From Deltaproteobacteria bacterium (GTDB taxonomy: Bacteria > Myxococcota > Myxococcia > Myxococcales > 40CM-4-68-19): a stretch of 64,000 nucleotides of DNA. The notes beneath the pieces are model-generated. The model was not told where the DNA came from and did not search any database. It was given only the letters and a program-made list of their open reading frames with translations. The DNA lies in the NCBI GenBank assembly GCA_005879315.1, contig VBLC01000040.1, forward strand, positions 1 through 64,000, given 5' to 3'. This document shows positions 48,300 through 56,335 of the stretch, one piece after another. How positions within the stretch are numbered: the first letter of the stretch is position 1; every line of letters begins with the position of its first letter. The translations under genes were made by a program, and so were the position numbers.

Positions 48300-50506
48300 G
48301 CGGCTCGCTCCTTGTCGCGGCGCTCTCGCAAGAGCTTGAGGATGCGCTGCGGATAGAAGGGCAGCTCGCGGATGCGGATGCCGCAGGCGTCATGGAGGGC
48401 GTTGGCGATGGCGGGAATGGCGGGGTGCAAGGGACCCTCGCCCGCCTCCTTGGCGCCGTACGGCCCGCCCGGATCGTTGCTCTCGACGATGAAGGACTCC
48501 AGATCCGGGGTGTCGAGCGAGGTGGGAATTCGATAATCGAGCAGCGAAGGACCGAAGAGCAGGCCTCGCTGGTCGTAGACCATCTCCTCCATCTGTGCCT
48601 CGGCCGCGCCCATGTAGACGGACCCTTCGATCTGGCCTTCGACGAGGGTGGGGTTGAGGGCCTTGCCGCAATCGTGAGCCGCCCAGATCTTGCTGACCTT
48701 CCAGATGCCGGTCTCTTCGTCGACCTCGACTTCGGCGACGTGGGCAGTGAAGGAATACGCCGGCGAGGCGCCGATGGTGCCGCCGCGATAATCGCCACCG
48801 AGCTTCTGCGTCCGATAGCCGCCGGCCGCTGCCAGGGGCGCTCCCTCGATCGCCTCGGCGCGCTGGCAGGCCTCGGTGAAGTTCGCGCCGCCGGCAACGC
48901 GCAGCTTTTCGGCGAGCTTCAGGCAGGCCTCGCGCGCGGCCAGACCGACCATGAAGGTGACGCGGCTGGAGTAGGCCCCGAGATCGACCGGCGTCAGATC
49001 GGTGTCCGCCGCCACGATGGTGACGTCGCGCGGATCGCAGCCGAGCTCCTCGGCCGCGATCTGGCAGAGCAAGGTGTTGACGCCCTGCCCGATGTCGGAA
49101 GCGCCGGAGAAGATGGCCACGCGCCCGGAGCGGTCGAGCTTCACCAGCACGCCGCTCTGGGGCATCTCATTGGGATAGACGGGATAGGCCGTGCCCGTGA
49201 TGTACATCGAGCCGGCCACACCGAGGCCGCGGCCCGGGCCGAGCTTGCCGTGCCGCGTGCGCCAGCCGGAGGCCTCCTCGACCAGCTCCAGGCATTTCAA
49301 GAAACCATTGGAAGTGATCTTCTGGCCGTTGACCGTCTCGACGAACTCGCCGATGAAATTGCGGCGCCGCACCTCGATGGGGTCGATGCCCAGCTTCTCC
49401 GCGGCCTCGTCGAGCGCCACTTCGAAAGCGAAGCGCGGCTGCACCGAGCCGTGGCCGCGCTTGGGGCCGCAGGGCGGCTTGTTCGTGTACATCCGCTTGC
49501 TGTCGAATCGATAGGTCCCGAACCGGTAAGGCCCGGTGAGCAACTGCCCGGCATAGTAGGCGGTGACCAGGCCGAAGGAAGCATAGGCGCCGCCGTCGAT
49601 GAGGATCTTGTTGTCGACCGCCGAGATGCGGCCCTCGCGGTCGAGCGCGACGGTGACGTCCATCTTCATCGGATGGCGACCGCGATGGGCATAGAAGACC
49701 TCTTCTCGGGTGAAGAGGATCTTGACCGGCCTGCCGGTCTTCAAGGCCAGCTTGGCCACGCAGAATTCCAGAGAGAAAGGATCGCTCTTGCCGCCGAAAG
49801 CTCCGCCGAGCAGCGGCTGGATGACGCGCACTTTCGCCTGCGGCAGTCCCAGGACGCGGGAGAGCTCGCGCTGCAGGTAATGGGGGATCTGCGTCGAGCT
49901 CCAGACCGTGAGATTGCCGTCCGCGTCGACGCGCGCCACCGCGCAGTGCGGCTCGATCGGCGTGTGCGTCGAGCCGGCATAGAAATAGGTCTGCCGCGCG
50001 ATGGTCGCCGCGGAGGCGAGCGCTTCGTCCACCGGTCCGAACTCGAGCTGCACCTGCTTGGTGATGTTGCCGACCTTCGCCCTTTCATTGACCTTGATCT
50101 CGGGATGGGCGAGCGCGTCCTCGGGTGTCAGGATTGCCGGCAAGACCTCATACTCGACTTCGATCAGCTTCAATGCCTCTTCCGCGGTGCGCTCGTCGAG
50201 CGCGGCCACGCAGGCGACCTCGTCGCCGACGAAGCGGACGTGGTCGGTGGCCAGCGCCTGCTCGTCGTGCGTCCAGGGGATGACGCCGTACTTCTCCGGC
50301 ATCTCCGCGCCGATGAGCGTCGCGACGACCCCTGGGACTTGCAGAGCGGGGGATGGATCGATGCGGCGGATGCGCGCATTGGCATGCGGCGAGCGGAGGA
50401 TCTTGGCGTGCAGCATGCGAGGCAAGGAGATGTCGTCGGCGTAGATGCCCGAGCCGTCCGCCTTCGACGCTCCATCCACCTTGGGGAAGCGCTTGCCGAC
50501 GCTCAC
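48296..50506 (-). CDS. 4-Hydroxybenzoyl-CoA reductase alpha-like molybdopterin subunit
   Basis: About 736 residues of the xanthine-oxidase family. Substrate-side features include GGAFGGKSDPF, RGHGSVQPRFAFE and GASDIGQGVNT, and the conserved catalytic Glu lies in AKEAGEGPLHPAIPAIANAL. It binds molybdopterin cytosine dinucleotide. GTG 50506 overlaps the iron-sulphur subunit stop (GTGA). The order small, large and FAD subunit is that of an operon. Confidence 0.88.
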   Translation of the reverse strand: MSVGKRFPKVDGASKADGSGIYADDISLPRMLHAKILRSPHANARIRRIDPSPALQVPGVVATLIGAEMPEKYGVIPWTHDEQALATDHVRFVGDEVACVAALDERTAEEALKLIEVEYEVLPAILTPEDALAHPEIKVNERAKVGNITKQVQLEFGPVDEALASAATIARQTYFYAGSTHTPIEPHCAVARVDADGNLTVWSSTQIPHYLQRELSRVLGLPQAKVRVIQPLLGGAFGGKSDPFSLEFCVAKLALKTGRPVKILFTREEVFYAHRGRHPMKMDVTVALDREGRISAVDNKILIDGGAYASFGLVTAYYAGQLLTGPYRFGTYRFDSKRMYTNKPPCGPKRGHGSVQPRFAFEVALDEAAEKLGIDPIEVRRRNFIGEFVETVNGQKITSNGFLKCLELVEEASGWRTRHGKLGPGRGLGVAGSMYITGTAYPVYPNEMPQSGVLVKLDRSGRVAIFSGASDIGQGVNTLLCQIAAEELGCDPRDVTIVAADTDLTPVDLGAYSSRVTFMVGLAAREACLKLAEKLRVAGGANFTEACQRAEAIEGAPLAAAGGYRTQKLGGDYRGGTIGASPAYSFTAHVAEVEVDEETGIWKVSKIWAAHDCGKALNPTLVEGQIEGSVYMGAAEAQMEEMVYDQRGLLFGPSLLDYRIPTSLDTPDLESFIVESNDPGGPYGAKEAGEGPLHPAIPAIANALHDACGIRIRELPFYPQRILKLLRERRDKERAA

Positions 50507-51078
50507 GGCACGATCTCCTTCACCGGATGCGCAACCGAATCGCTGGGCGCGGCTCGCTCGGCCTGCACCGGCGCGCGCGCGCTCGGTTTGCGCATGCCCG
50601 CCGCCACCTGGACCGCCTGATAGATCTGCGAGTATCCGGTGCAGCGGCAGAGATTGCCGCTGAGCGCTTCCTTGATCTGCGGCAGCGAGGGCTTGGGACA
50701 GTTGTCGAGCAGCGCGCGCGCGGAGAGCATCATCCCCGGCTGGCAAAATCCGCACTGCAGCGCGCCGCAGTCGACGAAGGCGCGCTGGACGACATCGAGC
50801 CCCTGCGGACCGGCCAGCCCTTCGATGGTGGTGACGGCGAGGTCCTGCGCGTCGGCGGCCAGGGTGATGCAGGAGAGGATCGGCTCGCCGCGGCCGCTGC
50901 CTTGGCGCGGCCGCGCCAGGACCGTGCAGGCCCCGCAGTCGCCCTTGTCGCAGCCTTGCTTGGAGCCGATCAGGCCGAGGTCGTAGCGGAGCGCCTCGAG
51001 CAGCGTGCGCTGCACCGGCACCGCCAGCGAATGCTCTTCGCCGTTGACGAAGAGCTTGATCAGCTCGGTCTTGCGCAC
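50503..51078 (-). CDS. [2Fe-2S] small subunit of the molybdoenzyme
   Basis: About 191 residues. A plant-type [2Fe-2S] domain (GCDKGDCGACTV) and a second [2Fe-2S] domain (CGFCQPGM and CRCTGY) are typical of HcrC/CoxS. A Pro/Ala-rich tail of about 30 residues follows. GTG 51078. It passes electrons between the molybdenum subunit and the FAD/4Fe-4S subunit. Confidence 0.93.
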   Translation of the reverse strand: MRKTELIKLFVNGEEHSLAVPVQRTLLEALRYDLGLIGSKQGCDKGDCGACTVLARPRQGSGRGEPILSCITLAADAQDLAVTTIEGLAGPQGLDVVQRAFVDCGALQCGFCQPGMMLSARALLDNCPKPSLPQIKEALSGNLCRCTGYSQIYQAVQVAAGMRKPSARAPVQAERAAPSDSVAHPVKEIVP

Positions 51079-51117
51079 GAGCGTTGATTAACCCCGAACG
51101 GCAACCGGCTCAAGGCT

Positions 51118-51987
51118 TCACGTCCAGAACCGACAGATGGGCTTCAGCGCGCAGCCTGCGCAGCGGCGAGCGTCCTTCCGAGCGGCGCAGGTCCCGCTGA
51201 TGCCCAGGTGCGAGAGGGCAAAGTCGTAGCGGACTGGGTCTGCCGGATCGAGCGAGCGCAGCCGGCGGGTGACCTCTTCCGCCGTGCGCCAGGAGAGATC
51301 CTTCCGCCTCGTCAGGCCGATGAACCGGCCGATGCGGTGCACGTGGGTGTCGAGGGGCACGACCAGCTCGGAGACCGGCACTTCTCTCCACAGCCCGAAG
51401 TCGACGCCGTCGGGGCCGCGGACCATCCAGCGCAGGAACAGATTGAGCCGCTTGCAGGCGCTCCCCCTGCCCGGATGAGGCAGGAGGTGCTTGAGCCGCC
51501 GGGTCGGCGCGCGCCTGCCGGTGATGGGGCGGAAGTCGGCCGCGCACAGCTCATCGACAAAAGCGCCCAGCGCCGTCTTTATCGAAACCGAATTTCGATA
51601 ATGTTTTGCAAACGAGGCGCCCAGCGAGCCGTGGGCGCGCAACATCGCTCCCGCGCCGTAGAGGAGGCAGGCGACGTCGCGCGCGTCGGTCATGCGATAG
51701 GCGAATCCGCTCGCGCGCTCGAGCAGCTCGGCCGGAGACGAGTCGCTCGCCGTCGCCGCCGGGGATGGACCGAGCCGATCGAGCAGCGCCGACAGCCGTG
51801 GCTTGAAGAGATCGACGCGGCCGTACGCCAGCGCGGACGAAAGCAACGCCGCCACCTCTACGTCGCGCGGATCGGAATAGCGATGCGGCAGCTCGACAGG
51901 GTCGCCGCGCACGCGCGCCGCGGCGTCGGTCCCTTCGAGCAGCCGCTCGAGCGCCGGCCGGAGCAGCGCGGCGCGCTTCCAGGTCAT
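51118..51987 (-). CDS. DUF2400/TIGR02757 family protein
   Basis: 289 residues. SDPRDVEVAALLSSALAYG near the start and LVVPLDTHVHRIGRF then DPVRYDFALSHLGI match the TIGR02757 family, which shares an HhH-like helical core with DNA glycosylases. The C-terminus has a Cys cluster (GTC, ARRCAGC, PIC) that probably binds a 4Fe-4S cluster. Function is unproven. It starts in the MoaB stop (ATGA). Confidence 0.85.
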   Translation of the reverse strand: MTWKRAALLRPALERLLEGTDAAARVRGDPVELPHRYSDPRDVEVAALLSSALAYGRVDLFKPRLSALLDRLGPSPAATASDSSPAELLERASGFAYRMTDARDVACLLYGAGAMLRAHGSLGASFAKHYRNSVSIKTALGAFVDELCAADFRPITGRRAPTRRLKHLLPHPGRGSACKRLNLFLRWMVRGPDGVDFGLWREVPVSELVVPLDTHVHRIGRFIGLTRRKDLSWRTAEEVTRRLRSLDPADPVRYDFALSHLGISGTCAARKDARRCAGCALKPICRFWT

Positions 51988-52505
51988 CGGGCGAGCTCCT
52001 CGAGCAGATGCCCCAGCTCAGGGAGGATGAGCTTGTCGCAAGCCAGCTCCACGGCCGCGGGGCTGCCCGGCATGGCGAAGACGAGAAGACCCTCGCGCGT
52101 CACGCCTGCGGCCGCGCGCGAGAGCATCGCCGCCGCTCCGATCTGCGCGTACGAGAGCATGCGGAAGAGCTCGCCGAACCCCGGCAGCGGCCGCGCCAGC
52201 ACGCCGGAGATGGCTTCGAAGGTGCTGTCGCGCGAGGAGAGCCCCGTCCCGCCGGTGACGAGAGCGACCTGCGCTCCCGAGGCACGGGCGCGGCCGAGCT
52301 CCTCGAGAATGCGGGCCGGATCGTCGGGCACGATCGCCGAGCCGGCGAGGATGTGCCCGCGGTCGGCCAGCCGCGACTTGATCAGCTTGCCTCCTTCGTC
52401 GGTCGCGGCGGTGCGCGAGTCGGAGCAAGTGACGACGTAGACCCGGGCGGAAGCGGGGGCCCTCTCCTTGTGCTGCTCCGGGACGCTCTTGTGGTGGTGG
52501 GCCAT
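51984..52505 (-). CDS. moaB: Molybdenum cofactor biosynthesis protein B (MoaB/Mog family)
   Basis: 173 residues. VVTCSDSRTAATDEGG, VPDDPARILEEL, LVTGGTGLSSRD and FAMPGSPAAVELA match the MoaB/MogA fold that adenylylates molybdopterin. Its position four genes from the molybdoenzyme supports a supply role. It lies one base after the Rieske gene. Confidence 0.88.
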   Translation of the reverse strand: MAHHHKSVPEQHKERAPASARVYVVTCSDSRTAATDEGGKLIKSRLADRGHILAGSAIVPDDPARILEELGRARASGAQVALVTGGTGLSSRDSTFEAISGVLARPLPGFGELFRMLSYAQIGAAAMLSRAAAGVTREGLLVFAMPGSPAAVELACDKLILPELGHLLEELAR

Positions 52506-52506
52506 C

Positions 52507-52821
52507 TCAATCTCCCACGCGGATCATCACCCGCCCCTTCTCGACGCGCACTTCGAAGGCGGGCTGGTCGCCGCACAATCGGGGAAAAGTGACGTTGCGG
52601 CCCGATCCCAGCTCGAAGGCGTACTCGTGGCAAGGGCAGACCACGGCGGACTTGGCGGCGTCGATCCAGCCGCCCGAGAGCAGACAGCCGGCGTGCACGC
52701 AGGAGTCGTCGAGCGCGCCGATCCGGCCCTGGTGGCAGGTGAGAAGGACCAGGCGCTCGCCGGCTTCCAGCCCGCGCAACTCGCCCTCGGTCAGGTCGGC
52801 CGGGCCGACGTCGATCCACAT
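52507..52821 (-). CDS. Rieske-type [2Fe-2S] protein
   Basis: 104 residues. CVHAGC and CPCHEYAFEL supply the Cys-x-His and Cys-x-x-His of a Rieske cluster. It is a small ferredoxin-like form, soluble and without signal peptide. It may shuttle electrons for a nearby enzyme, such as the molybdoenzyme or diiron protein, but that is inferred from position only. Confidence 0.88.
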   Translation of the reverse strand: MWIDVGPADLTEGELRGLEAGERLVLLTCHQGRIGALDDSCVHAGCLLSGGWIDAAKSAVVCPCHEYAFELGSGRNVTFPRLCGDQPAFEVRVEKGRVMIRVGD

Positions 52822-52878
52822 GAAGGAAACTCGCTATCACAAATTGACCCGCCTGCCGTTCGGCCTTACATCCCCGTC

Positions 52879-53337
52879 ATGTCGAGAACTGCCCTGTTGC
52901 TCTTGCTGCTGGCCGGCTGTTCGCATGCCACCATCCCCGGAACGCAGATTCCAGACGAGCCGAAGACGCGCGCCGTCCTCGACGTGTTCGGCCGCTACAA
53001 ATCGGCGCTCGAGTCGCGCGACGCGACAGCGCTCTATGGCCTGGCTTCGCCCTCCTACTACGACCCCGGCGACCCCGGCCGCGGCGTTGGTCCGACCGAC
53101 TACCAGGCGCTGCAGGGCAAGCTGCAGCACGACTTCGACAAGGTGGCGGGCGTCAAGCTCGAGGTCACCCTCAAGGACGTGCAGGTCAAGGGCGAGGAGG
53201 CCCACGTCGACTACTTCCAGGTGCTTCGCTACGCGGTCAACACGCCCTCGGGCGAGCGTTGGAAGAGCGAGAGCGACGACGCCCGCATGAAGATGGTCAG
53301 GGTGGGCGGCGAGTGGAGAATCTCCTCAGGGCTGTGA
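52879..53337 (+). CDS. Small NTF2-like lipoprotein
   Basis: About 152 residues. Lipobox LLLAGC with Cys14, then a fold of helices and strands typical of SnoaL/NTF2-like domains (FGRYKSALESRDATALYGLAS and KMVRVGGEWRISSGL). Ligand unknown. TTGACC at 52844-52849 with TTACAT at 52866-52871 is a possible, weak promoter. It converges on the kinase-like gene with an A/T palindrome in between. Confidence 0.75.
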   Translation: MSRTALLLLLLAGCSHATIPGTQIPDEPKTRAVLDVFGRYKSALESRDATALYGLASPSYYDPGDPGRGVGPTDYQALQGKLQHDFDKVAGVKLEVTLKDVQVKGEEAHVDYFQVLRYAVNTPSGERWKSESDDARMKMVRVGGEWRISSGL

Positions 53338-53364
53338 CCTGCGCGGACGGGTCTCGCGCCTCTG

Positions 53365-53388
53365 AAAAAAAAATAATTATTTTTTTTT
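53365..53388. repeat. A/T palindrome copy 2
   Basis: A perfect 24-base palindrome, A9-TAATTA-T9, between the stops of two convergent genes. Its right end supplies the first two positions of the stop codon of the minus-strand gene. Its flanks are GC-rich. Confidence 0.8.
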
Positions 53389-54250
53389 AGCCCGCCGCCG
53401 CGCGGACCTCCGCCTCGCCGATCGAGTCCGCCGCCTGCAGGGCGGCGAGGGGCTGGGGGTGTCGCATCCCGGCCTGCCGCGCGCCCTCGCGGGCCGCGGC
53501 ATAGCGCAGCACCCTCCAGAGGGCCTGCGACTCCTCCGGGAGGAGCCGTCGCATCGCCTGGTATCCCGAGACCAGCGCGCGCAGCGCCGCTACCGGCCGC
53601 GAGGCCGGCAGCGCCCAGCCCACCGCCGCATCGGCCAGGTCGAGAACGAGCGACGCCGAGCAGGACATGCCCGAGGGCAGGATTGCGCTGCAGCGGTCGC
53701 CGATGAACAGGGCGCGCGAGGGCCGCAGCCCGCCGTGGACGGCTCCGGAAGGCAACGGCGGCAGACCAGGCTCGAGCACCGCTGCGAGCGCGTCGCGGTC
53801 GGCGCCCACCGCAACCTTGGCCAGCGCGTCCTTCTGCCAGGAATCTCCCACGGAGGCGGGATGGGCCTCGCCGAGCTGGTGCAGCCGCGCCAGGAGCCGC
53901 CCGATCTCGAGCAGCTGCGGCACGGTGGCTGCTGCCGGCGCCAGCTCCTCGCCTGGCGGCCAGGGATAGCAGGCCGCGGCGGTGCCGGGCCTCTCGAGCT
54001 GGACGATGAACGATCCGCCCTTCGACCGCCGCGGCCGCGGCGCGGGATAGCGCGCCTCCGCCAGCAGATCGAACAGCGTCGCCTCGAAGGCGAGCCCGAG
54101 GGCCATGTCCGAGATGAGCAAGAGAAACCGGCCTGCCGGGGCATGGACGCGGCAGGCATCTGCGCCCGGAATGGCCGCGGAAAGCTCGTCGATGCGGGCC
54201 GGCGCTGCAGGCAGGTCGAACTGCAGCAGCGCCTGGGCGCGCAGCGACAT
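53387..54250 (-). CDS. APH/homoserine-kinase-fold protein, probably inactive
   Basis: 287 residues with the C-lobe order of APH-type kinases: PWPPGEELAPAA, LLARLHQLGEAHP, AVHGGLRPSRALFIGD and VLDLADAAVGWAL. The catalytic HxD loop reads HGGLRPSRALF, with Gly where the Asp should be and Arg where the Asn should be, so phosphotransfer is unlikely. The N-lobe is short (AARYPAPRPRRSKGGSFIV). I read it as a pseudokinase, perhaps a homoserine-kinase relative that now binds a partner. Confidence 0.6.
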   Translation of the reverse strand: MSLRAQALLQFDLPAAPARIDELSAAIPGADACRVHAPAGRFLLLISDMALGLAFEATLFDLLAEARYPAPRPRRSKGGSFIVQLERPGTAAACYPWPPGEELAPAAATVPQLLEIGRLLARLHQLGEAHPASVGDSWQKDALAKVAVGADRDALAAVLEPGLPPLPSGAVHGGLRPSRALFIGDRCSAILPSGMSCSASLVLDLADAAVGWALPASRPVAALRALVSGYQAMRRLLPEESQALWRVLRYAAAREGARQAGMRHPQPLAALQAADSIGEAEVRAAAG

Positions 54251-54315
54251 ACGCTCTCTCTATCAGAGCGCCCCCAAGCCCCGGAAGGCCTCCGGCGAGC
54301 GGCGGTCATCCTGCT

Positions 54316-54347
54316 GACCGATGGTCCTCTCTGCTGGCATCGGTACC
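54316..54347. promoter_or_regulatory. Candidate operator pair in divergent region
   Basis: GACC-GAT-GGTC (54316-54326) is a perfect four-base-arm inverted repeat with the same GAT spacer and ACCGATGGT core as 46391-46399. About 23 bases on, GGTACC (54342-54347) is flanked by CAT and ATC, reading as a shifted form of the same unit. They lie between the divergent kinase-like and lipoprotein genes. Confidence 0.3.
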
Positions 54348-54369
54348 ATCGCCCGGCCTCTGTCCCGGG

Positions 54370-56295
54370 GTGTCGATGCCTGCCTGTCATCGCTTTCTTG
54401 CCGCCTCGCTCTTCCTCGCAGCCTGCAGCAATAGCAGCAGCGCCGATGGAGGCGGCGGCTTCGCACTGACTCTTTTGGGGAATGCGGACGTCGTGCTCCA
54501 CCCCGGCGACCAGCGCACGCTTCAGGTCGTCCTCTCGGAGGATCAGGCCGGCCCCGTGGTGGGCGCCTCCGTTCGCTTCGATGTTCAAGGCGGCGAACCC
54601 GCCGGCGCGGTCCTCGACATGCAGGCCGCGCAGACAGACGACAGCGGCGTCGCGACAGTCCGCTTCACCGCCGGCAAGAGCGGCCAGCGGTTGAAGGTGG
54701 TGGCGAGCGCGTCGACCTTCGGGGTCCCGCCGGTCGCCTTCAGCTTCAATGTCATTCCGCTCCGGCGCTTGCTCCAGATCCTCGCCACCCCCACGACGAG
54801 CGTCTCCGCCGACGGGGCGAGCGCCACGGTCGCCGCGGGACTCTCCTCCTCGACCGCCCTCAAGGTCCGCGAGGTCGATCAAGACATCGGCAACGCCATC
54901 GCCGGCGACGCCATCAGCTTCACGCTGCCGCCGGTGGCCAAGGCGAGCTGGAGCGAGTCGAGCACGCGCACCGCCAGCGCGCAGACCGGAAGCGGCGGCG
55001 AGGCGCAGGTCCTTCTGCTCTCGACACAATCGGCAGAAGGCCCCTGGCTGGTCACCGCGCAGTCGGCCGCTGGCGGTGCGGCCGTCGACTTCAGCGTCAC
55101 CGTGCAACCAGCCGCGGCTTGCACCTCCAGCCAGCAGTGCAGCCCCGGCCAGACGTGCGTCGGCGGCCACTGCGTCGACGGTGGCGGGGACTGCACCTCC
55201 GGCTGCGGCAACGGCACGACGCCCGACGCCAGCGGCGTTTGGCTCACCAAGCACACCTACAGCATCTACGAAGCGCTCCCGCCCGCGCTGCGCACCGCTT
55301 TCGATCTGATCAAGTACGTCGACCAGGGGCTGCTCGGAAAGCTGGCCATCCCCGGACTGCCCAAGCCGGTGCAGCAGTGGCTCAACAAGCTCGTCTCTTC
55401 CATCCTGCGCCAGTACCTGCCCGACTGGCTGCAGCAGGTCGTTCACATCGCCGACGACGTCGTCACCGTCCTTTCCGACTTCCGCGCCGAAGGCTCGATG
55501 CGGCTGACGAAGGGCGCCGACCTCGCGCACCTGAAAGGAACCGAGGTCTGGACCAGCCTGGTCTTCTACTGGCTGCCGCTCTGCAATGGCGACATCGGCG
55601 GACCGGCCTACCCGCCTCCCGACTGCGCCCGCATCGACGTCGCCACCACCGACTCCGACAACCCCGGCGAGATCGGCCAGTGCAAGGGACAGTCGCTTTT
55701 GCCCATCAGCGTCCAGGCCATGCCCTTCACCGCCGGCGTCGTCGCGAAGGGGCCGAACAACGGAGCGCCCTTCGTCCTCGAGGTCGATCAGCGGCAGGTC
55801 TCGGTGAAGATGGGCAAGGTCATCCTCGCGCTGATCGATCAGCTCATCTCCTACGTCTCGCCCTACCGCTGCATCGACGAGATCACCGACTGCAAAGCCG
55901 GCCCGGGAAACTGCCCGCTCATCGATTGCTACGGCCTCGGGCAGGACGCCGACAAGCTCATCGGCGGTATCGGCACCACCGTGGAAGGGATCTGTGACGC
56001 CGTCGTCACCGGAGCGGGCCAGGGAGCGACGCAGGCCCTGACGGGACCGTGGCCGATCAATACCGAGCTGCTCGACTTCAGCGGCCACGCCGGGCTCTCG
56101 GGCAGCGCCGATGGCCCCGCCTGTGACTCCGGGACGAACTGCGCCGTCCAGCTGGGCAACGACAGCTACGATCCCGACCTGCACAGCGCAAACGACGCCG
56201 CCAAGACCAACCGGGACGGCTACTGGAGCGGCGACTACTTCTTCAAGCTCGTCCACAAGCTGCCGGGTGCCTGGGAGGCCAAGCGCCCGCAGTGA
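54370..56295 (+). CDS. Large mosaic lipoprotein with Big-like domain and Cys-rich module
   Basis: About 641 residues; GTG 54370 or ATG 54376 may start it. Lipobox SLFLAAC with Cys19 and a Ser-rich tether are followed by a Big-1-like Ig domain (about 35-125: DQAGPVVGASVRFDVQGG), a second Ig-like domain, and a Cys-rich segment (CTSSQQCSPGQTC, GGHCVDGG, CTSGCGNG) common in myxobacterial outer proteins. The C-terminal 330 residues are unlike anything I know and hold many Cys. Surface-exposed and of unknown role. Confidence 0.75.
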   Translation: MSMPACHRFLAASLFLAACSNSSSADGGGGFALTLLGNADVVLHPGDQRTLQVVLSEDQAGPVVGASVRFDVQGGEPAGAVLDMQAAQTDDSGVATVRFTAGKSGQRLKVVASASTFGVPPVAFSFNVIPLRRLLQILATPTTSVSADGASATVAAGLSSSTALKVREVDQDIGNAIAGDAISFTLPPVAKASWSESSTRTASAQTGSGGEAQVLLLSTQSAEGPWLVTAQSAAGGAAVDFSVTVQPAAACTSSQQCSPGQTCVGGHCVDGGGDCTSGCGNGTTPDASGVWLTKHTYSIYEALPPALRTAFDLIKYVDQGLLGKLAIPGLPKPVQQWLNKLVSSILRQYLPDWLQQVVHIADDVVTVLSDFRAEGSMRLTKGADLAHLKGTEVWTSLVFYWLPLCNGDIGGPAYPPPDCARIDVATTDSDNPGEIGQCKGQSLLPISVQAMPFTAGVVAKGPNNGAPFVLEVDQRQVSVKMGKVILALIDQLISYVSPYRCIDEITDCKAGPGNCPLIDCYGLGQDADKLIGGIGTTVEGICDAVVTGAGQGATQALTGPWPINTELLDFSGHAGLSGSADGPACDSGTNCAVQLGNDSYDPDLHSANDAAKTNRDGYWSGDYFFKLVHKLPGAWEAKRPQ

Positions 56296-56314
56296 CTCGG
56301 CTTCGGGTCCGCGC

Positions 56315-56335
56315 AAAAAATAATTATTTTTTTTT
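56315..56335. repeat. A/T palindrome copy 3
   Basis: A6-TAATTA-T9 between convergent genes. The T-run provides part of the stop codon of the minus-strand gene. GC arms (CGGGTCCGC left, GCGGCCCG right) flank it, so a longer hairpin with an A/T loop could form. Confidence 0.8.
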
